This document shows, piece by piece, positions 1 through 12,721 of a stretch of DNA of 64,000 bases. The stretch lies in the NCBI RefSeq assembly GCF_017873175.1, contig NZ_JAGGJW010000001.1, forward strand, positions 124,001-188,000. Reading direction: 5' to 3'. How positions within the stretch are numbered: the first letter of the stretch is position 1; each line of letters begins with the position of its first letter. The notes beneath the pieces are model-generated. The model was not told the origin of the DNA. It ran no database searches and saw nothing but the letters and a program-made list of their open reading frames with translations. Both the position numbers and the translations under genes were made by a program. This stretch comes from Neorhizobium petrolearium. GTDB taxonomy: Bacteria > Pseudomonadota > Alphaproteobacteria > Rhizobiales > Rhizobiaceae.

Positions 1-1
1 A

Positions 2-32
2 GGCCGGGGCGGTATAACCGCCCCGGCCTTTT
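2..32. terminator. Bidirectional hairpin terminator after malic enzyme gene
   Basis: Perfect 12-bp arms GGCCGGGGCGGT (2-13) and ACCGCCCCGGCC (17-28) around a 3-nt loop, followed by TTTT on the plus strand. It lies 16 bp past the stop codon of the leftward malic enzyme gene, so it most likely ends that transcript. The T-tract for the minus direction would fall outside the window. Confidence 0.75.
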
Positions 33-47
33 GCTGGATACCGCCTC

Positions 48-2333
<2,286 letters not shown>

Positions 2334-2446
2334 GTCTCCTCCAGCTTTTTGTGGGCAGCCGTCTTTGAGGCCGCGGCAGATGTTGTCTTTCAGGGGCCAA
2401 CATCGATAGTGTCGTCAACTCCCTTGCGCAACAAAAATTCGGTTCC

Positions 2447-5173
2447 GTGACCCAGTTTGAAAGATTCTCCATCGAAGCCTTGAACGCCGCCGAGCTCACC
2501 TCGGAGGAAAGCCGTGCATCGGCGACGCCGATGATGGAGCAGTATATCGAGATCAAGGCGAACAATCCCGGTTCGCTGCTCTTCTATCGCATGGGCGATT
2601 TCTACGAGCTCTTTTTCGAGGATGCGGTGGAAGCCTCCCGAGCGCTCGGCATAACGCTCACGAAGCGCGGCCAGCATATGGGGCAGGATATCCCCATGTG
2701 CGGCGTGCCGGTACACGCGGCGGACGACTATCTCCAGAAACTCATCGCGCTCGGCTTCCGCGTCGCCGTCTGCGAGCAGGTGGAAGACCCGGCGGAGGCG
2801 AAGAAGCGCGGCTCGAAATCGGTGGTAAAGCGGGATGTCGTGCGCCTTGTCACACCCGGCACGATCACCGAGGAAAAGCTGCTCGTCGCCTCCGAATCGA
2901 ACTATCTCATGGCGCTCGCCCGCATTCGGGGATCGGTCGAAGCGCAGATGGCGCTTGCCTGGATCGACATCTCCACCGGCGTTTTCCGGCTGGCGGAGAC
3001 CGATCCGTCGCGCTTGCTGGCGGACATTCTGCGCATCGACCCGCGCGAGCTGATATTGGCCGATACGACCTTCCACGATGCCGAGCTGAAGCCCGTCTTC
3101 GACGTGCTCGGCAAGGTCGCCGTGCCGCAGCCTGCCGTGCTTTTCGACAGTGCCAGCGCCGAAGGCCGCATCGCGCGCTATTTCGGCGTCGGCACGCTGG
3201 ATGGTTTCGGCGCCTTTTCCCGCTCGGAATTGGCCGCCGCCGCGGCCGCCGTTGCCTATGTCGAAAAGACCCAGATCACCGAGCGCCCGCCGCTTGGCCG
3301 TCCGGAGCGTGAAAGCGGCGCCTCGACCCTCTTTATCGATCCGGCGACGCGCGGCAACCTTGAACTCACCAGAACGCTTTCGGGTGAGCGTGACGGCACG
3401 CTTCTGAAAGCGATCGATCGTACCGTCACCGGCGGCGGCGCCCGATTGTTGGCCGAACGGCTGATGTCGCCGCTGACCGATCCGGATCGCATCGGCCGGC
3501 GGCTGGATTCCATCTCCTTCCTGCTGGAGGAGCCCGGTCTCTGCGGCGATCTGCGCTCGTCGCTGAAACACGTGCCGGACATGCCGCGCGCCCTCTCGCG
3601 TCTGGCGCTGGATCGCGGCGGTCCGCGCGATCTCGGCTCCATTCTCCAGGGGCTCGAAGCTGCCCGCGGTGTCACCGCGTTCCTTGAGCGCTCCATGCTG
3701 CCGGACGAGCTTGGTCAGGCGCTGGCAGATCTGAAAGCCCTGCCGCTGCACCTGGAATCCATGCTGGCCAACATGCTGGCCAAGGAGCTGCCGCTTTTGA
3801 AGCGCGACGGTGGTTTCCTGGCCGAAGGCGCCCATTCCGAACTCGATGAAGTGCGGGCGCTGCGCGACCAGTCCCGCAAGGTGATCGCCGGATTGCAGCT
3901 TCAATATGCCGAGGAGACCGGCATCAAGTCGCTGAAGATCAAGCACAACAACGTGCTCGGTTATTTCATCGAAGTGACCACCGGCAATTCCGGCACGATG
4001 ACCGACACGGCGGAAGGCAAGGCACGCTTCATCCACCGCCAGACAATGGCCAATGCCATGCGGTTTACCACGACCGAGCTTGCCGATCTCGAAAGCCGCA
4101 TCGCCAACGCCGCCGACCGGGCGCTGACGATCGAGCTGGAAGCATTCGACAGGATGGTCCAGGCCGTGACGTCCGAAGCGGAAGCGATCAAGGCCGGCGC
4201 CCGCGCGCTCGCCGTCATCGATGTGGCCGCCGGCCTCGCCATGCTGGCCGAGGAATGGGATTACCGCCGCCCGGTGGTGGACGCCTCCCGCATGTTCGCG
4301 ATCGAGGGCGGCCGCCATCCGGTCGTCGAGCAGGCGCTGCGTCGCCAGTCTTCGGGCCCGTTCATCGCCAATGACTGCGATCTTTCCCCGCATGGGGATG
4401 GTGAATTCGGCGCGCTCTGGCTGCTGACCGGCCCGAACATGGGCGGTAAGTCGACATTCCTGCGCCAGAACGCGCTGATCGCCATTTTGGCGCAGATGGG
4501 TTCCTTCGTGCCGGCGGCCTCCGCCCATATCGGCATCGTCGACCGGCTGTTTTCCCGCGTCGGCGCGTCGGACGACCTTGCGCGCGGCCGCTCCACCTTC
4601 ATGGTCGAAATGGTCGAGACGGCAGCGATTTTGAATCAGGCGACGGATCGTTCGCTGGTCATTTTGGACGAGATCGGCCGCGGCACCGCGACGTTCGACG
4701 GCCTGTCGATCGCCTGGGCGGCGGTCGAGCACCTGCACGAGGCGAACCGCTGCCGCGGCCTCTTCGCCACCCATTTCCACGAACTCACCGTGCTCTCGGA
4801 AAAGCTCAACCGGCTTTCCAACGCCACGATGAAGGTGAAGGAATGGGACGGCGAGGTGATCTTCCTGCACGAGGTCGGTCCTGGTGCGGCCGACCGCTCC
4901 TACGGCATTCAGGTCGCCCGGCTTGCCGGCCTGCCGGACAGCGTCGTTGCCCGCGCCCGCGACGTGCTGACGAAACTGGAAGATTCCGACCGCAAGAACC
5001 CCGCAAGCCAGCTGATCGACGACCTGCCGCTCTTCCAGGTCGCCGTCCGCCGCGAGGAGATAAAGCGCGCCGGCCCCTCGAAGGTCGAGGAGGCGCTGAA
5101 AGCCATCAACCCCGACGACATGACCCCGCGCGAGGCCTTGGATGCGCTCTATGCGCTGAAGAAGCAGCTCTAG
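2447..5173 (+). CDS. mutS: DNA mismatch repair protein MutS
   Basis: Mismatch-recognising ATPase of methyl-independent/directed mismatch repair. At 908 residues it is slightly longer than E. coli MutS because of an N-terminal extension of about 30 residues. The mismatch-binding domain starts with MMEQYIEIK and contains [12 protein letters not shown] (the Phe-x-Glu contact motif). The ATPase domain has Walker [10 protein letters not shown] near residue 662 and Walker [16 protein letters not shown] near 735, followed by FATHFHEL. The called start is a GTG; an in-frame ATG at residue 29 is a possible alternative, but rhizobial homologues commonly carry the extension. Divergent from the malic enzyme gene. 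Confidence 0.96.
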   Translation: MTQFERFSIEALNAAELTSEESRASATPMMEQYIEIKANNPGSLLFYRMGDFYELFFEDAVEASRALGITLTKRGQHMGQDIPMCGVPVHAADDYLQKLIALGFRVAVCEQVEDPAEAKKRGSKSVVKRDVVRLVTPGTITEEKLLVASESNYLMALARIRGSVEAQMALAWIDISTGVFRLAETDPSRLLADILRIDPRELILADTTFHDAELKPVFDVLGKVAVPQPAVLFDSASAEGRIARYFGVGTLDGFGAFSRSELAAAAAAVAYVEKTQITERPPLGRPERESGASTLFIDPATRGNLELTRTLSGERDGTLLKAIDRTVTGGGARLLAERLMSPLTDPDRIGRRLDSISFLLEEPGLCGDLRSSLKHVPDMPRALSRLALDRGGPRDLGSILQGLEAARGVTAFLERSMLPDELGQALADLKALPLHLESMLANMLAKELPLLKRDGGFLAEGAHSELDEVRALRDQSRKVIAGLQLQYAEETGIKSLKIKHNNVLGYFIEVTTGNSGTMTDTAEGKARFIHRQTMANAMRFTTTELADLESRIANAADRALTIELEAFDRMVQAVTSEAEAIKAGARALAVIDVAAGLAMLAEEWDYRRPVVDASRMFAIEGGRHPVVEQALRRQSSGPFIANDCDLSPHGDGEFGALWLLTGPNMGGKSTFLRQNALIAILAQMGSFVPAASAHIGIVDRLFSRVGASDDLARGRSTFMVEMVETAAILNQATDRSLVILDEIGRGTATFDGLSIAWAAVEHLHEANRCRGLFATHFHELTVLSEKLNRLSNATMKVKEWDGEVIFLHEVGPGAADRSYGIQVARLAGLPDSVVARARDVLTKLEDSDRKNPASQLIDDLPLFQVAVRREEIKRAGPSKVEEALKAINPDDMTPREALDALYALKKQL

Positions 5174-5244
5174 ACTCTGGCACGGCATGTCGGATTGGGC
5201 TGGCATGTCACAAAAATGAAGTCGGAAGACGGTACGGCTCGCGC

Positions 5245-5802
5245 ATGAATAAGCCATGCCTCATCGTGATCGATATGATCAGGGACTATCTCTGTTCTTG
5301 GGAGCCCGAAGCTTTGAGAGAGCTCGTCGGGAATACCAACAAACTCATTGAAAACTTCAAGCGAAGGCAGCTTCCGGTTATTTGGGTCCGAAACGAATTC
5401 CGGCCCGACCTGAGCGATGCGTTTCCGGAAATGCGCGAGAAGAATGTCCGGCTTGCCATTCAGGATACGCCAGGCGCTCAATTACATCCGGATCTTTTAT
5501 GGAGTCCGTCCGACATAACCGTCATCAAGAAACGATACAGCGCTTTCTTCGGAACCGATCTGGACGAACTTCTGGCAGAGCTGGGCGCTACGGATCTCGT
5601 TCTTTGCGGAATCAATACGCATGCCTGTATCCGGACGGCTGCGATCGACGCCTATCAAAGGGATTTCCGTGTCTTTCTTGCAGAAGAGTGCATCGGTACC
5701 TACGACGATGAACACGGCCGTATCTCCTTGAATTATATGGACGGGAAAATCGCAAAGCTTGCGACGGTTGATAAAATCCTGTCGCTTGCCGAAAGTGGCT
5801 GA
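5245..5802 (+). CDS. Isochorismatase-family cysteine hydrolase
   Basis: A 185-residue isochorismatase-like (nicotinamidase/cysteine hydrolase superfamily) protein. The catalytic triad is visible: Asp in LIVIDMIRDY, Lys in VIKKRYSAFFGT, and Cys in LCGINTHACIRTAAIDA, the last with the typical cis-peptide G-I-N-T-H-A-C context. The substrate is unknown; such enzymes hydrolyse amides (nicotinamide, biuret, N-carbamoyl compounds) or isochorismate. The start was placed at ATG 5245 because the longer frame upstream overlaps mutS and is a shadow. By count, the three 60-base lines at 5281-5400 and 5521-5580 are about 49% GC, well below mutS, which suggests acquisition by transfer. No functional link to its neighbours is evident. 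Confidence 0.85.
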   Translation: MNKPCLIVIDMIRDYLCSWEPEALRELVGNTNKLIENFKRRQLPVIWVRNEFRPDLSDAFPEMREKNVRLAIQDTPGAQLHPDLLWSPSDITVIKKRYSAFFGTDLDELLAELGATDLVLCGINTHACIRTAAIDAYQRDFRVFLAEECIGTYDDEHGRISLNYMDGKIAKLATVDKILSLAESG

Positions 5803-5923
5803 TCCGTAATCTGCCGCGAGGAAGACTGGGGCGCCTGGTCCCCAATCCCCATGCCTTTCGACGCTGAACATGCTATGGGCCTTCGAAAATCGTGATTGAG
5901 GCCGCTCTCGTTAGGTATCCGCA

Positions 5924-6940
5924 TTGCCTTCCATCCCCTTGCCCTTCTTGGCCGGCCTTATTTTTGTGCTGACGCTTTATCGCAGCCTGAAGGGCGTCGA
6001 GGTTTCCGGAACCCGGCGCTACTTCTACGCTTTCCTCGTCCTCTATGCCCTGCAGGGCATCGGCGTCGGCCTCCGCTTCGGTTACGGTGTGGAAAGGCTG
6101 GCGCCTTTTCTGCCGGTGTCGGCCTCCGCCATGGCGCCGCTGGCCTTCCTCGCCTTTCGCGGCCTGACCGCGAAACCTCTTTCGAGGGCCTGGCTTCACA
6201 GCCTGCCGCCCCTGGCGGTCGCCGTCTCGGTGGCGTTCTTCCGCGATCTCGTCGATCTGCTGCTGCTTGCGGTTTTCCTGGCCTATGGCACGGCGCTGTG
6301 GCGTCTGACCGTCTCCGACGGCGACGAGGTAATGGCGGAAGCCTCGCTGCAGCGCATGCGCCCGGCGCTGCGGGCCGCACGCCTGACGGCCGGTCTCATG
6401 CTTTTCTTTGCGGTCAGCGATGCAGCCCTTGCCCTTTACACCGACGTTTATGGTCCCGGGAACGTGCCGTTGGTGGTCGGCCTGATGAATATCGCCGCGA
6501 TCGCGGCCGTGCTTGTCTACTATTTCGCGCCGGATTTTTCCGCGACGGGCCGCCCCGAAGCCGCGTCGAAACCGACGATCGAAGACCGTGCCGTTCTCGC
6601 CCGCGTGGAAGCAGCCCTCGACGAGCGCGAGCTCTACAGGAACGAGGACCTGAGCCTGGCCAAGCTCGCCCGCCGCGCTGGCCTTCCATCCCGCGATGTC
6701 TCCGCGGCCGTCAACCGTGCGACGGGCCTCAACGTGTCGCAATTCGTCAACAACCGGCGCATTGCCGAAGCCTGCCGCCTCCTGCGCGAAAGTGAACGAA
6801 CGGTGACGCAGATCATGCTCGATGCCGGCTTTTCGACGAAATCGAACTTTAATCGCGAATTCCGCCGCGTCACCGGCATGAGCCCGGCACAATACCGGGC
6901 AAGGGAGCAGGGCGGCAATGTCGCAAAGGCGCGGGCTTGA
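5924..6940 (+). CDS. AraC-family transcriptional regulator with N-terminal transmembrane domain
   Basis: 338 residues. The C-terminal about 110 residues form an AraC/XylS double helix-turn-helix domain: LSLAKLARRAGLPSRDVSAAVN, then NRRIAEACRLL and VTQIMLDAGFSTKSNFNREFRRVTGMSP, the classic second HTH. Instead of a cupin-type sensor, the N-terminal about 210 residues are a series of six or seven hydrophobic segments, so the regulator is predicted to sit in the inner membrane. Ligand and targets are unknown. The frame opens with TTG (5924) and has an in-frame stop just upstream at 5912, so TTG 5924 or TTG 5939 must be the start; no strong Shine-Dalgarno is seen. It stands alone between the hydrolase and glnD. 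Confidence 0.85.
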   Translation: MPSIPLPFLAGLIFVLTLYRSLKGVEVSGTRRYFYAFLVLYALQGIGVGLRFGYGVERLAPFLPVSASAMAPLAFLAFRGLTAKPLSRAWLHSLPPLAVAVSVAFFRDLVDLLLLAVFLAYGTALWRLTVSDGDEVMAEASLQRMRPALRAARLTAGLMLFFAVSDAALALYTDVYGPGNVPLVVGLMNIAAIAAVLVYYFAPDFSATGRPEAASKPTIEDRAVLARVEAALDERELYRNEDLSLAKLARRAGLPSRDVSAAVNRATGLNVSQFVNNRRIAEACRLLRESERTVTQIMLDAGFSTKSNFNREFRRVTGMSPAQYRAREQGGNVAKARA

Positions 6941-7050
6941 ACTTCTCGGCCCGAAGAAACAACTTTGAAACGGCCGGCGTGATAATCGTTGGTCAAGGTG
7001 CCTTAAAATCGCTATAGCCTGCCCCCGCAGGCCGGCACCGGCAGGATAAC

Positions 7051-9900
7051 ATGGCCAGATACGATATCGACTTTTCCGAACTTCTCGATGTAGCCCGCCT
7101 TCGGGCCGAATGCCGCGCGATCGTCGCGCATAGTGACCGCCCGCAGCTCGAAATGCGCGCAGTCCTTCTGCCGCTCCTGCGTCGCGCGAGCGTCGAGGGC
7201 CGCCAGAAGGCGCGGGAACTGCTTGCCAAAGATGGCAGCGGATTGAACTGCGCCCGCCGCATTTCCTGGCTTCAGGACGAGCTCATCTGCATCCTGCACG
7301 AGACGATTGCAGACAGCTTTTATCCGGAGGGCTCTGATATCGCAGTGGCGGCTGTCGGCGGCTATGGCCGCGGCACGCTTGCGCCGGGCTCTGATATCGA
7401 CCTTCTCTTCCTGCTGCCGGAAAAGAATACCGATAACATGCGCAAGGCCGTGGAGTTCCTGCTCTACATTCTGTGGGACATGGGCTTCAAGGTCGGCCAT
7501 GCGACCCGCACCGTCGAGGAGTGCATCCGTCTGTCCAGGACGGACATGACCATCCGCACGGCCATCCTGGAAACCCGTCACATCTGTGGCAGGCAGGCGC
7601 TGGTCGAGGACCTGCAGAGCCGGTTCGACAGGGAGATCGTCGCCGATACCGGCCCCGAATTCATCGCCGCCAAGCTTGCCGAACGCGACCAGCGCCACCA
7701 GAAGGCCGGCGATACTCGCTATCTGGTCGAACCCAATGTCAAGGAAGGCAAAGGCGGGCTTCGCGACCTTCATACGCTTTTCTGGATCGCCAAATATTAT
7801 TACCGCGTCCGTGATACGGAAGAACTCGTCAAGCTCGGCGTGTTGTCCCGCGAGGAATGGCGGCTGTTCGAAAAGGCGGATGACTTCCTTTGGGCGGTGC
7901 GTTGCCAGATGCATTTCCTGACCGGCAAGGCGGAGGAGCGGCTTTCCTTCGATATCCAGCGGGAGATTGCAGAAAGCCTGGGTTACCACACGCGCCCCGG
8001 CCTTTCGGCCGTCGAGCGCTTCATGAAGCACTACTTCCTGGTCGCCAAGAACGTCGGCGATCTGACGCGCATCCTCTGCGCCGCACTCGAGGATGAGCAG
8101 GCCAAGGCCGCGCCGGGACTCACCCAGCGCGTCATTTCCCGCTTCACCAAGCGGCTCCGCAAGATCCCCGGCACGCTGGATTTCGTCGAGGATCGCGGCC
8201 GCATCACGCTTGCAGCCCCGGACGTCTTCAAGCGCGACCCCGTCAATATCATCCGCTTCTTCCACGTCGCGGACATCAACGGCCTCGAGCTGCATCCCGA
8301 TGCGCTCAAACACATGACCCGTTCGCTCTCGCTGATCGATAACGACGTGCGCGAGAACGAGGAGGCGAACCGTCTCTTCCTCTCCATGCTGACGTCCCGC
8401 CGCGATCCGGCGCTGATGCTCCGCCGCATGAATGAGGCCGGCGTGCTCGGCCGTTTCATTCCGGAATTCGGCAAGGTCGTCGCGATGATGCAGTTCAACA
8501 TGTATCATCACTATACGGTCGATGAGCACCTGATCCGGTCCGTCGAGGCGCTTTCGGAGGTCGATCAGGGCAAGACGGCGGACATCCATCCGCTGTCGAA
8601 CAAGCTGATGCCCGGTATCGAGGACCGCACGGTGCTTTATGTGGCGGTGCTGCTGCACGATATCGCCAAGGGCCGCCAGGAGGATCATTCGATCGCCGGA
8701 GCCCGCATCGCGCGCAAGCTCTGCCCGCGTCTCGGTCTCAATCCGAAGCAGACCGAGCTCGTCGTCTGGCTGATCGAGCAACATCTCCTGATGTCCATGA
8801 CCGCCCAGACCCGCGACCTGCACGACCGCAAGACGATCACGGACTTCGCCGAGAAGGTGCAGTCGATGGATCGGCTGAAGCTGCTCCTGATCCTGACGAT
8901 CTGCGATATCCGCGCCGTCGGCCCGGGTGTGTGGAACGGCTGGAAGGGCCAGTTGCTGCGCACCCTCTACTACGAGACGGAACTCCTGCTCTCCGGAGGC
9001 TTTTCGGAAGTCTCCCGCAAGGAGCGCGCCAAGCTTGCCGAGGAAGAGCTCTTCAAGGCCCTGTCAGACTGGAGCCAGAAGGATCGCCGCACCTATTCGA
9101 AGCTCCACTACCAGCCCTACCTGCTGTCAGTCTCGCTGGAAGACCAGGTCCGCCACGCGAAATTCATCCGCGATGCGGACAAGGCCGACCAGGCTCTCGC
9201 CACCATGGTGCGCACGGACAGTTTCCACGCCATCACCGAGATCACGGTGCTCGCGCCTGACCATCCGCGCCTCCTGTCGATTATCGCCGGGGCCTGCGCT
9301 GCGGCCGGCGCCAATATCGCCGATGCGCAGATCTTCACCACGACGGATGGCCGGGCCCTGGATACCATCCTCGTCAACCGCGAATTTGCCGTCGACGAGG
9401 ACGAACTGCGCCGCGCCGGTACGATCAGCCGGATGATCGAGGACGTGCTGTCGGGAAAGAAACGCCTGCCGGAGGTCATTGCGACGCGCGCCAGGTCCCG
9501 CAAGCGCAACAAGACCTTCGTGATTCCGCCCTCGGTCATCATCTCGAACGGCCTGTCGAACAAGTTCACGGTCATCGAGGTGGAGTGCCTGGACCGTACC
9601 GGCCTGCTGGCCGATATCACGGCGGTTCTGGCGGATCTCTCGCTCGACATTCATTCGGCACGCATCACCACCTTCGGCGAAAAGGTCATCGATACCTTCT
9701 ACGTCACCGACCTCGTCGGCCAGAAGGTCGTGAACGAGAACCGCCAGGGCAATATTTCCGCAAGGCTGAAGGCGGTCATGGCCGAGCAGGAGGACGAGCT
9801 TCGAAGCGGCATGCCGGCCGGCATCATCGCGCCTGCGCCGAACCCTGAACAGGCTCCTGCCCCCGCGCCCCCGGCCCGCAAGGCCAAGGCCAGCGTGTGA
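7051..9900 (+). CDS. glnD: Bifunctional PII uridylyltransferase / uridylyl-removing enzyme GlnD
   Basis: Primary nitrogen sensor: uridylylates PII proteins (GlnB/GlnK) at low glutamine and removes UMP at high glutamine. The 949-residue protein has the expected order: nucleotidyltransferase domain with [19 protein letters not shown] near residues 101-119 (catalytic Asp pair DID), the GlnD-specific linker, an HD hydrolase domain with LLHDIAKG near 534, and two C-terminal ACT domains (about 735-800 and 845-915) that sense glutamine. The tail is rich in Pro/Ala. It precedes murJ by 10 bp, so the two are probably co-transcribed, an arrangement common in Rhizobiales. Confidence 0.97.
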   Translation: MARYDIDFSELLDVARLRAECRAIVAHSDRPQLEMRAVLLPLLRRASVEGRQKARELLAKDGSGLNCARRISWLQDELICILHETIADSFYPEGSDIAVAAVGGYGRGTLAPGSDIDLLFLLPEKNTDNMRKAVEFLLYILWDMGFKVGHATRTVEECIRLSRTDMTIRTAILETRHICGRQALVEDLQSRFDREIVADTGPEFIAAKLAERDQRHQKAGDTRYLVEPNVKEGKGGLRDLHTLFWIAKYYYRVRDTEELVKLGVLSREEWRLFEKADDFLWAVRCQMHFLTGKAEERLSFDIQREIAESLGYHTRPGLSAVERFMKHYFLVAKNVGDLTRILCAALEDEQAKAAPGLTQRVISRFTKRLRKIPGTLDFVEDRGRITLAAPDVFKRDPVNIIRFFHVADINGLELHPDALKHMTRSLSLIDNDVRENEEANRLFLSMLTSRRDPALMLRRMNEAGVLGRFIPEFGKVVAMMQFNMYHHYTVDEHLIRSVEALSEVDQGKTADIHPLSNKLMPGIEDRTVLYVAVLLHDIAKGRQEDHSIAGARIARKLCPRLGLNPKQTELVVWLIEQHLLMSMTAQTRDLHDRKTITDFAEKVQSMDRLKLLLILTICDIRAVGPGVWNGWKGQLLRTLYYETELLLSGGFSEVSRKERAKLAEEELFKALSDWSQKDRRTYSKLHYQPYLLSVSLEDQVRHAKFIRDADKADQALATMVRTDSFHAITEITVLAPDHPRLLSIIAGACAAAGANIADAQIFTTTDGRALDTILVNREFAVDEDELRRAGTISRMIEDVLSGKKRLPEVIATRARSRKRNKTFVIPPSVIISNGLSNKFTVIEVECLDRTGLLADITAVLADLSLDIHSARITTFGEKVIDTFYVTDLVGQKVVNENRQGNISARLKAVMAEQEDELRSGMPAGIIAPAPNPEQAPAPAPPARKAKASV

Positions 9901-9910
9901 GCACCGTCTG

Positions 9911-11485
9911 ATGAGCCTCGTGAAGAAATTCGCGACCGTCGGCGGCGCGACGCTCGGCAGCCGCATCTTCGGCTTCGCCCGCGAGACGCTGATGGCGGCG
10001 GCTCTCGGTACCGGGCCGATGGCAGACGTGTTTTATGCCGCCTTCCGTTTCCCGAACCTCTTCCGCCGGCTATTTGCCGAAGGCGCGTTCAACGCCGCCT
10101 TCGTGCCGCTGTTTTCCAAGGAGATCGAGGCGAATGGCGTCGAGGGCGCCAAACGCTTCTCCGAGGAAGTCTTCGGCGTCCTCTTCTCCGCGCTGATGCT
10201 GATCACCATCGTCATGGAGCTTTTGATGCCCTGGCTGGTGCAGTGGATCATCGCACCGGGCTTTGCCGACGATGCGGAAAAGACATCCATCACCATCCGC
10301 ATGGCGGCGGTGATGTTCCCCTATCTGATGTGCATGTCGCTGACGGCGATGATGAGCGGCATGCTGAACTCGCTGCACCATTTCTTCGCGGCCGCCATCG
10401 CGCCGGTTTTCCTGAACGTGGTGATGATCGGCGCGCTCTTCTACGGGCTGTGGATCGGTGCCGATCCTTTGACGATCGCCTGGTATCTCTCCTGGAGCGT
10501 GCTTGCGGCCGGTCTGTTGCAGCTTGCCGTCGTTTATGTCGGGGTGCGGCATGCGGGCATCAATATCGGTCTCCGCCGCCCGAGGATGACGCCGAACGTC
10601 AAGCGCCTGCTGGTGCTGGCGGTCCCGGCCGCCGTTACCGGCGGCATCACCCAGATCAACCAGATCATCGGCCAGGCGATCGCGTCCGGAAAGGAAGGTG
10701 CGATTGCAGCCCTTCAATATGCCGATCGCATCTACCAGCTTCCGCTCGGCGTCGTCGGTGTCGCGGTGGGCGTCGTGCTTTTGCCGGAACTTTCAAGGGC
10801 GCTCAAGGGCGGCCACATGCGCGAGGCCGCCAATATCCAGAACCGCTCGATTGAATTCGTGCTGTTCCTGACGCTGCCGGCCGCCGCCGGCCTCTGGATC
10901 CTGTCGGACGCGATCATCCGCGTGCTTTACGAGCGCGGCGCGTTCTCGGCGGAAAACACGTCCGTGGTCGCCGCGATCCTCGCCATCTACGGCATCGGCC
11001 TACCGGGCTTCGTGCTGATCAAGGCGTTGCAGCCGGGTTTTTATGCCCGTGAGGATACGAAAACGCCGATGCGCTTCACCATGATCTCGGTTGTCATCAA
11101 TTCGGGACTGGCGATTTCGCTCTTTCCGCTGATTGCCGAACGCGGCATCGCCACCGCCGAGGCGGCTGCCGGCTGGACCAACACGGTCCTGCTCTTCTCG
11201 ACGCTTCTCTGGCGGGGCGATCTCGTCTGGGAATGGGCGCTTGCGAAACGCGTCGGCCTGCTTCTCGTTTCGGCCGGCATCATGTCGGGAGCGCTCGTCT
11301 ATGCGCTGCGCTATGCCGATCCGTGGCTGCAGCCGGAGGTCTCGCTTCTCCAGCAGGTCGCCGCACTCGGTTGCCTTCTGGCGCTGGCAATGGTCGTCTA
11401 TTTCGCTTGCGCTTTCCTGATCGGCGGCGCCGATATCGGCATGATCAGGCGCAATCTGAAGCGCAGGCCGAAGCCGAGCGAGTAG
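9911..11485 (+). CDS. murJ: Lipid II flippase MurJ (MviN)
   Basis: Inner-membrane flippase of the MOP exporter superfamily that moves lipid II to the periplasm for peptidoglycan synthesis. The 524-residue protein has about 14 hydrophobic segments and the MviN N-terminus (TVGGATLGSRIFGFARETLMAAALGTGPMADVFYAAFRFPNLFRRLFAEGAFNAAFVP region, residues 7-65), including the conserved RxFGFxR and FRxPNLFRRLxAEGAF motifs. It starts 10 bp after glnD, consistent with an operon. The downstream peptidase-like gene converges on it with a gap of only 17 bp. Confidence 0.96.
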   Translation: MSLVKKFATVGGATLGSRIFGFARETLMAAALGTGPMADVFYAAFRFPNLFRRLFAEGAFNAAFVPLFSKEIEANGVEGAKRFSEEVFGVLFSALMLITIVMELLMPWLVQWIIAPGFADDAEKTSITIRMAAVMFPYLMCMSLTAMMSGMLNSLHHFFAAAIAPVFLNVVMIGALFYGLWIGADPLTIAWYLSWSVLAAGLLQLAVVYVGVRHAGINIGLRRPRMTPNVKRLLVLAVPAAVTGGITQINQIIGQAIASGKEGAIAALQYADRIYQLPLGVVGVAVGVVLLPELSRALKGGHMREAANIQNRSIEFVLFLTLPAAAGLWILSDAIIRVLYERGAFSAENTSVVAAILAIYGIGLPGFVLIKALQPGFYAREDTKTPMRFTMISVVINSGLAISLFPLIAERGIATAEAAAGWTNTVLLFSTLLWRGDLVWEWALAKRVGLLLVSAGIMSGALVYALRYADPWLQPEVSLLQQVAALGCLLALAMVVYFACAFLIGGADIGMIRRNLKRRPKPSE

Positions 11486-11502
11486 CGCTTGTCCGGCTTA
11501 TA

Positions 11503-11976
11503 TCAGGAACGGCTGCGGCGTTTGAGGCTCGCAAGGCCCTTCCCCCTGCCGCAATGTGCCCAGGTCCGCTTCGGGCCGATATCCACATGCACGATGCCGT
11601 TGCAGTAGCGGCCGATGCCGCCGATGCCCGGCGCGGTGGCGGCCGCGGCAAGGATCTTCTTCTCCGAAACGCCCGGAACGCGGATATCGGCGGCATAGCA
11701 GCGGCTGTGCTGCGATCTGCCGGAATGCGGCCGGTGGCCGGACGTCACCATTGGCTTTCGGCCGGTCTGCTTGGCGATGTGGGCGAGGATGGCGCCGAGC
11801 TTTTCGGGAAAGCAGCCTGTCCGGACGCTGACCCGCTGGACCGTGTAGAAAGCCGAGTAGTCGTGTTTGAAAGATGAGCCGCGGCGTTTCTGGCTTTGGC
11901 CGGCTTCCGCTTGGGCATTGGCATTGAGGCCGAATGCCAGAAGGCAGGCAAGCGCGACGCGAAAAATCATGCGCAT
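11503..11976 (-). CDS. Secreted M15-family (DUF882-like) peptidase domain protein
   Basis: 157 residues with an N-terminal signal peptide (MRMIFRVALACLLAFGLNANAQA) and a small M15A-type peptidase domain. Candidate zinc ligands are H90 (QHSRCYAAD), D97 and H130 (HVD), the HxxxxxxD...HxD arrangement of D-Ala-D-Ala carboxypeptidase/VanY-like and YcbK folds. Four cysteines suggest disulphides in the periplasm. It is probably a peptidoglycan peptidase or cell-wall binding protein; the substrate is not known. It lies convergent to murJ, with a hairpin (7-bp arms) in its upstream region at 11995-12013. Confidence 0.75.
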   Translation of the reverse strand: MRMIFRVALACLLAFGLNANAQAEAGQSQKRRGSSFKHDYSAFYTVQRVSVRTGCFPEKLGAILAHIAKQTGRKPMVTSGHRPHSGRSQHSRCYAADIRVPGVSEKKILAAAATAPGIGGIGRYCNGIVHVDIGPKRTWAHCGRGKGLASLKRRSRS

Positions 11977-11994
11977 GGGTCATCCCCCGAAAAG

Positions 11995-12013
11995 ACCGGT
12001 CTTCATGACCGGT
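11995..12013. repeat. Inverted repeat upstream of the M15 peptidase gene
   Basis: ACCGGTC and GACCGGT, perfect 7-bp arms around TTCAT, 19-37 bp upstream of the leftward peptidase start. It could be an operator or part of the leader; no regulator can be named. Confidence 0.5.
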
Positions 12014-12321
12014 TAACCGTGATGTTCGGCGGGTATTTCTTTTCTAAAAGAGGCGTGAATAAGGAGGCTTTTGCTCAAAATTGGGAAAACGCCTGCCTAA
12101 ATGGCTAACATCCGTTAATCTTTTCTGAGGGGGCGGAGTAGAATTTTGCTGTTTGAGTGTCAAAGCTATGTCGAAAGCGGTAGCTGTATCCGTCTTTTTG
12201 GGAGATCATCACCTGGAGCAGAAGGTATGCGCTCGACGGTGCGGCACGGCTTTCCCACCTCTCAAGCGCCTCCCGAGTAGGACGGTTGCTTGTCGGGGGA
12301 AGCCGGCGCGCCGATCCGATC

Positions 12322-12620
12322 CCCCCTTGAGGGGGAGATGCCCGGCAGGGCAGAGGGGGATGTGGCGAGGCAAATCAGGGCCTTGCGAGAAATCGACAGG
12401 AAAAATCGCTCCCGTTCATCCCCGCTCTCTCGCCTCATGCCTACAATTCCCCCGTCCCGCATCGGATACACCGGCAGGCGTGCCAGTGAGGCGGGGCCGG
12501 CGCGGGCGGTGAGGGTAGGACGCGAAACCTCATCGTCCGGGTCCGTGGAAAATGGTCTCCCTCCGGCGACACGGGGAGAGATGAAGGCAAACGGACCGAC
12601 CCTCATCTCTTGATGCCCGA
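12322..12620. repeat. Candidate dispersed rhizobial intergenic repeat element
   Basis: Begins with the hairpin CCCCCT-TG-AGGGGG (12322-12335) followed by GAGATGCCCGGCAGGGCAGA, a sequence I recognise as a recurrent intergenic repeat of Rhizobiales that often yields spurious ORFs on both strands. It ends near CTCATCTCTTGATGC. The boundaries are estimates, because a second copy is needed to define them and none was noticed in this window. Confidence 0.5.
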
Positions 12621-12700
12621 ACGGCGCGTCGGATGTGCCTGTGCGGCAGACATGGTGGCCCGACGGATGGTTTCGCCGGATTTTTCATAGTCCGTCGAGA

Positions 12701-12721
12701 TCCTCGGGTTAAACCCGAGGA
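12701..12721. repeat. Perfect 21-bp palindrome
   Basis: TCCTCGGGTT and AACCCGAGGA, 10-bp arms around a single A. CCTCGGGT/ACCCGAGG palindromes recur in rhizobial intergenic DNA; this one lies inside the repeat-rich gap and is not followed by a T-tract, so it is called a repeat and not a terminator. Confidence 0.6.

Noticed and set aside
2390-5257. Minus-strand 955-codon open frame antisense to mutS
   Set aside because: Shadow of mutS; long antisense frames are expected in high-GC genes and this one has no motif of any known family.
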